Shown: positions 62,170 to 64,000 of the stretch, in pieces
How the letters are laid out: the number at the start of each line of letters is the position of its first letter
How positions within the stretch are numbered: position 1 is the first letter of the stretch
NCBI RefSeq assembly: GCF_001305675.1
Contig: NZ_CP011853.1
Span: 1,178,001-1,242,000, forward strand
DNA: 64,000 nt
From: Gordonia phthalatica
GTDB lineage: Bacteria > Actinomycetota > Actinomycetes > Mycobacteriales > Mycobacteriaceae
Direction: 5' to 3'
Made by a program: the position numbers and the translations under genes
Notes under the pieces: model-generated
Databases searched by the model: none
What the model was told of the DNA's origin: nothing
What the model saw: only the letters and a program-made list of their open reading frames with translations

Positions 62170-62871
62170 ATGTCTCTGGAACTGACCGACGTTGTGCTCA
62201 CATATCCGGACGGCGACGGCGCCCGCATCACCGCCGTCGACGGAGTGTCGGCCGCGGTTCCCCGCGGTCGGCTGGTCGGCCTCACCGGTCCATCCGGGTG
62301 CGGCAAGTCGAGTGTCCTGTCCGTCGCGGGAACCCTCATCGCTCCCGACAGCGGTCGGGTGGAGGTGGACGGGATCGACGTCACGGACCTGACCGAAGAG
62401 GAGCGGGCTGCGGTTCGTCGCACGCGGGTGGGGTTCGTGTTCCAGCACGACAACCTGCTGCCCAGCCTGACGGCGCTCGAGCAGGTCCTGCTGCCGGTGC
62501 ACATCGCCGGCGGACGTCCGGCGTCGGCGCGCTCCCACGCTCGAGAACTGCTGGCGGAGGTCGGGTTGGCCGACGCGATGGACCGTCGACCGCACCAACT
62601 GTCGGGCGGCATGCGCCAGCGCGTCAACATCGCGCGTGCGCTCATCGGTGATCCCGCGGTACTCCTCGCCGACGAGCCGACCTCGGCGCTCGACTCGCAT
62701 CGGGCCGCGGAGACGATGGCCCTGCTCACCCGGCTGGTCCGTGAACGGGACGTGGCGGCTCTTCTCGTCACCCACGATCCGCGTGCCCTCGCCGGTGCCG
62801 ATGATGTGCTGTCGATGCTCGACGGCCGCGTCGTCGACCGCAGTCGCGGTGCGGTGGTCAGGGCCGGCTGA
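62170..62871 (+). CDS. ABC transporter ATP-binding protein (MacB/LolD type)
   Basis: 233 residues. Walker A GPSGCGKSS near 40, the Q-loop in VGFVFQHDNLLP, signature LSGGMRQR, Walker B VLLADEPTSALD and switch histidine in LVTHDPRA are all intact. It powers the FtsX-like permease encoded just upstream. Its end overlaps the convergent HxlR gene by 14 bases. Confidence 0.92.
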   Translation: MSLELTDVVLTYPDGDGARITAVDGVSAAVPRGRLVGLTGPSGCGKSSVLSVAGTLIAPDSGRVEVDGIDVTDLTEEERAAVRRTRVGFVFQHDNLLPSLTALEQVLLPVHIAGGRPASARSHARELLAEVGLADAMDRRPHQLSGGMRQRVNIARALIGDPAVLLADEPTSALDSHRAAETMALLTRLVRERDVAALLVTHDPRALAGADDVLSMLDGRVVDRSRGAVVRAG

Positions 62872-63439
62872 GATCGGCGTCGGTCAGTGCCCGCTCACCG
62901 CGGACGATCGCGACCGCCGTCTCCAGAGTGAGATGCAGTTCGGCGTCGGGTCGATCGGCTCCACCGTCGTGATGTTCGGCGACTCCATCGCGGACGTCGA
63001 CGTGGAAGGGGGCGGCACCGTCGATGACGACGTCCACCGTCCCGGTCCCGATCACCTCGGCGATCGCGGGCCCGAGTGGGAAGGCCATCCAGTGCGCACG
63101 GATCGCGTCCTTCTCCGACCGCTCGCCGAGGCGGCGACCACCCCAGACGGCGAGCGCGGTCAGCACGGGGCGGAGGGCCTCGCCGTCGTCGGTCAGTGCG
63201 TACACCGAAGCGCTCGCGCGCGGCCCGACGCGCTGCTTGGTCACCAGGCCGTCCTCCTCCAGGCCTCGCAGCCGGGATGCGAGCATGTCGGTGCTGATGC
63301 CGGGCAGGTCGGCGAACAGATCGCTGTACCGCCGTGAGCCGCCGCACAACTCACGCACCACCAGCAGCGTCCACCGATCGCCGATCACGTCGAGGGCGCG
63401 TCCGATAACGCAGTAGTGCTGATAACTCCGCTGTGGCAT
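62858..63439 (-). CDS. HxlR-family transcriptional regulator with C-terminal extension
   Basis: 193 residues. A winged-helix HxlR domain fills residues 5-100 (YCVIGRALDVIGDRWTLLVVRELCGG, RRYSDLFADLPGIS, LASRLRGLEEDGLVTKQ). The last 80 residues form an SCP2-like extension (DVVIDGAAPFHVDV, DAELHLTLETAVAIVRGE), as in several actinobacterial HxlR proteins. The divergent aminotransferase gene lies across a 95-base gap containing two matching palindromes, so autoregulation is likely. Confidence 0.9.
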   Translation of the reverse strand: MPQRSYQHYCVIGRALDVIGDRWTLLVVRELCGGSRRYSDLFADLPGISTDMLASRLRGLEEDGLVTKQRVGPRASASVYALTDDGEALRPVLTALAVWGGRRLGERSEKDAIRAHWMAFPLGPAIAEVIGTGTVDVVIDGAAPFHVDVRDGVAEHHDGGADRPDAELHLTLETAVAIVRGERALTDADLSRP

Positions 63440-63460
63440 GCTCTACATCGTAGCGGCATA

Positions 63461-63496
63461 CTTGGAATAACCAAGCAGTCACTTGGAACGCCCAAG
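63461..63496. promoter_or_regulatory. Tandem operator-like palindromes between HxlR and aminotransferase genes
   Basis: CTTGGAATAACCAAG (63461-63475) and CTTGGAACGCCCAAG (63482-63496) are two copies of a CTTGG-N5-CCAAG dyad with centres 21 bases apart, two helical turns. This is the expected footprint of cooperatively binding HxlR dimers. Confidence 0.65.
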
Positions 63497-63534
63497 CGAC
63501 AGCCGCGGCGAGTGTCTTCGGAAGGAACATGCCA

Positions 63535-64000
63535 ATGCAGCTCACGCAGTCGAGCAAACTCTCCGGTGTCTCATACGAGATCCGCGGACCCGTCGCCGAG
63601 CACGCCGCACGCCTGGAGGCAGAGGGCCATCACGTCGTCAAGCTGAACACCGGCAACCCACTGGAGTTCGGCCTCGAGGCGCCGCAGGAGATCCTCTCGG
63701 ACATGGTGCGGACCCTGCCGCAGTCCACCGGCTACTCGAACTCCAAGGGCCTGTTGCATTCGCGGCGCGCGGTGGCGCAGTACTACCAGACACGCGGCGT
63801 TGCGAACGTCGACGTCGACAACGTCTTCCTCGGCAACGGTGTCTCCGAGCTGATCATGATGGCGATGACCGCGCTCCTGGAGAACGGCGACGAGGTGCTG
63901 GTCCCGGCGCCCGACTTCCCGCTGTGGACGGCGGCGACCGCGCTCAACGGCGGTCGTGCCGTGCACTATCGGTGCGACGAGCAGGCCGACTGGTTCCCCG
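63535..64000 (+). CDS. PLP-dependent aminotransferase, 3' truncated by the window edge
   Basis: The visible 155 residues are the N-terminal part of a class I/II aminotransferase: VVKLNTGNPLEFG, TGYSNSKGLLHSRRAVAQYY and FLGNGVSELIMMAMTALLENGDEVLVPAPDFPLW. It resembles the AlaA/AlaT-type alanine aminotransferases. The ATG at 63535 is preferred because AAGGA (63522-63526) is eight bases upstream; an ATG at 63529 is possible. It is divergent from the HxlR gene. Confidence 0.88.
   Translation, partial: MQLTQSSKLSGVSYEIRGPVAEHAARLEAEGHHVVKLNTGNPLEFGLEAPQEILSDMVRTLPQSTGYSNSKGLLHSRRAVAQYYQTRGVANVDVDNVFLGNGVSELIMMAMTALLENGDEVLVPAPDFPLWTAATALNGGRAVHYRCDEQADWFP

Overview
The window is high-GC DNA with dense, often overlapping genes, frequent GTG starts and many putative leaderless promoters (a -10 hexamer six or seven bases before the start codon). 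Gene content and order point to Mycobacteriales, most likely a Gordonia-like genus. This is inferred from family recognition and remembered gene order; no search was run. The core genes follow the order of the Mycobacterium tuberculosis serB2-to-pfkA segment: serB, ABC ATPase, nudix, enoyl-CoA hydratase, methyltransferase, THUMP-like methyltransferase, PQQ-propeller protein, LbetaH acyltransferase, GT4/GH57/methyltransferase, etfBA, GNAT and acyltransferase pair, cysteine desulfurase, mnmA, MetE-like, ligA, ACT protein, gatC, gatA, pfkA.

Region 1 (1-18.8 kb) is an accessory block around serB and a Pth2-like gene. It holds two paralogous LysR regulators, an orphan amino-acid-type binding lipoprotein, a lipoprotein hydrolase, a deacetylase-like lipoprotein and a membrane esterase. 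It then has a divergent pair: a short alanyl-tRNA synthetase paralogue without editing or C-Ala domains, and an MprF-like aminoacyl-phosphatidylglycerol synthase. After these come a lipoprotein carrying an exact 104-bp duplication, a CPA1 antiporter overlapping a PrsW protease, and an LLM flavin oxidoreductase.

Region 2 (18.8-29.5 kb) is conserved backbone plus a stand-alone LigD-type polymerase domain, an OsmC protein and a ferritin-like membrane protein.

Region 3 (29.6-33.6 kb, minus strand) is a five-gene operon: three small proteins with SipW/TasA-type signal peptides, a SipW-like signal peptidase, and a second signal peptidase fused to a long Thr/Ser/Pro-rich ectodomain. It sits directly downstream of the methyltransferase/GH57/GT4 genes (33.8-37.3 kb), which are related to the mycobacterial methylglucose lipopolysaccharide genes.

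Region 4 (37.4-55.5 kb) has etfBA, an olsB/olsA-like acyltransferase pair, sulfur-transfer and tRNA-thiolation genes, ligA, gatCA, a PLA2-like/hydrolase pair, a NarL-type two-component system and pfkA.

Region 5 (55.6-64 kb) has a thiolase-like/enoyl-CoA hydratase fusion divergent from a WS/DGAT-like gene, a second two-component system divergent from an FtsX-type ABC transporter, and an HxlR-family regulator divergent from an aminotransferase across a tandem operator-like repeat.

Two families of long extragenic palindromes (two copies each) and a repeat-hairpin after ligA lie mostly between convergent genes. No rRNA, tRNA, CRISPR array or insertion sequence was recognised.
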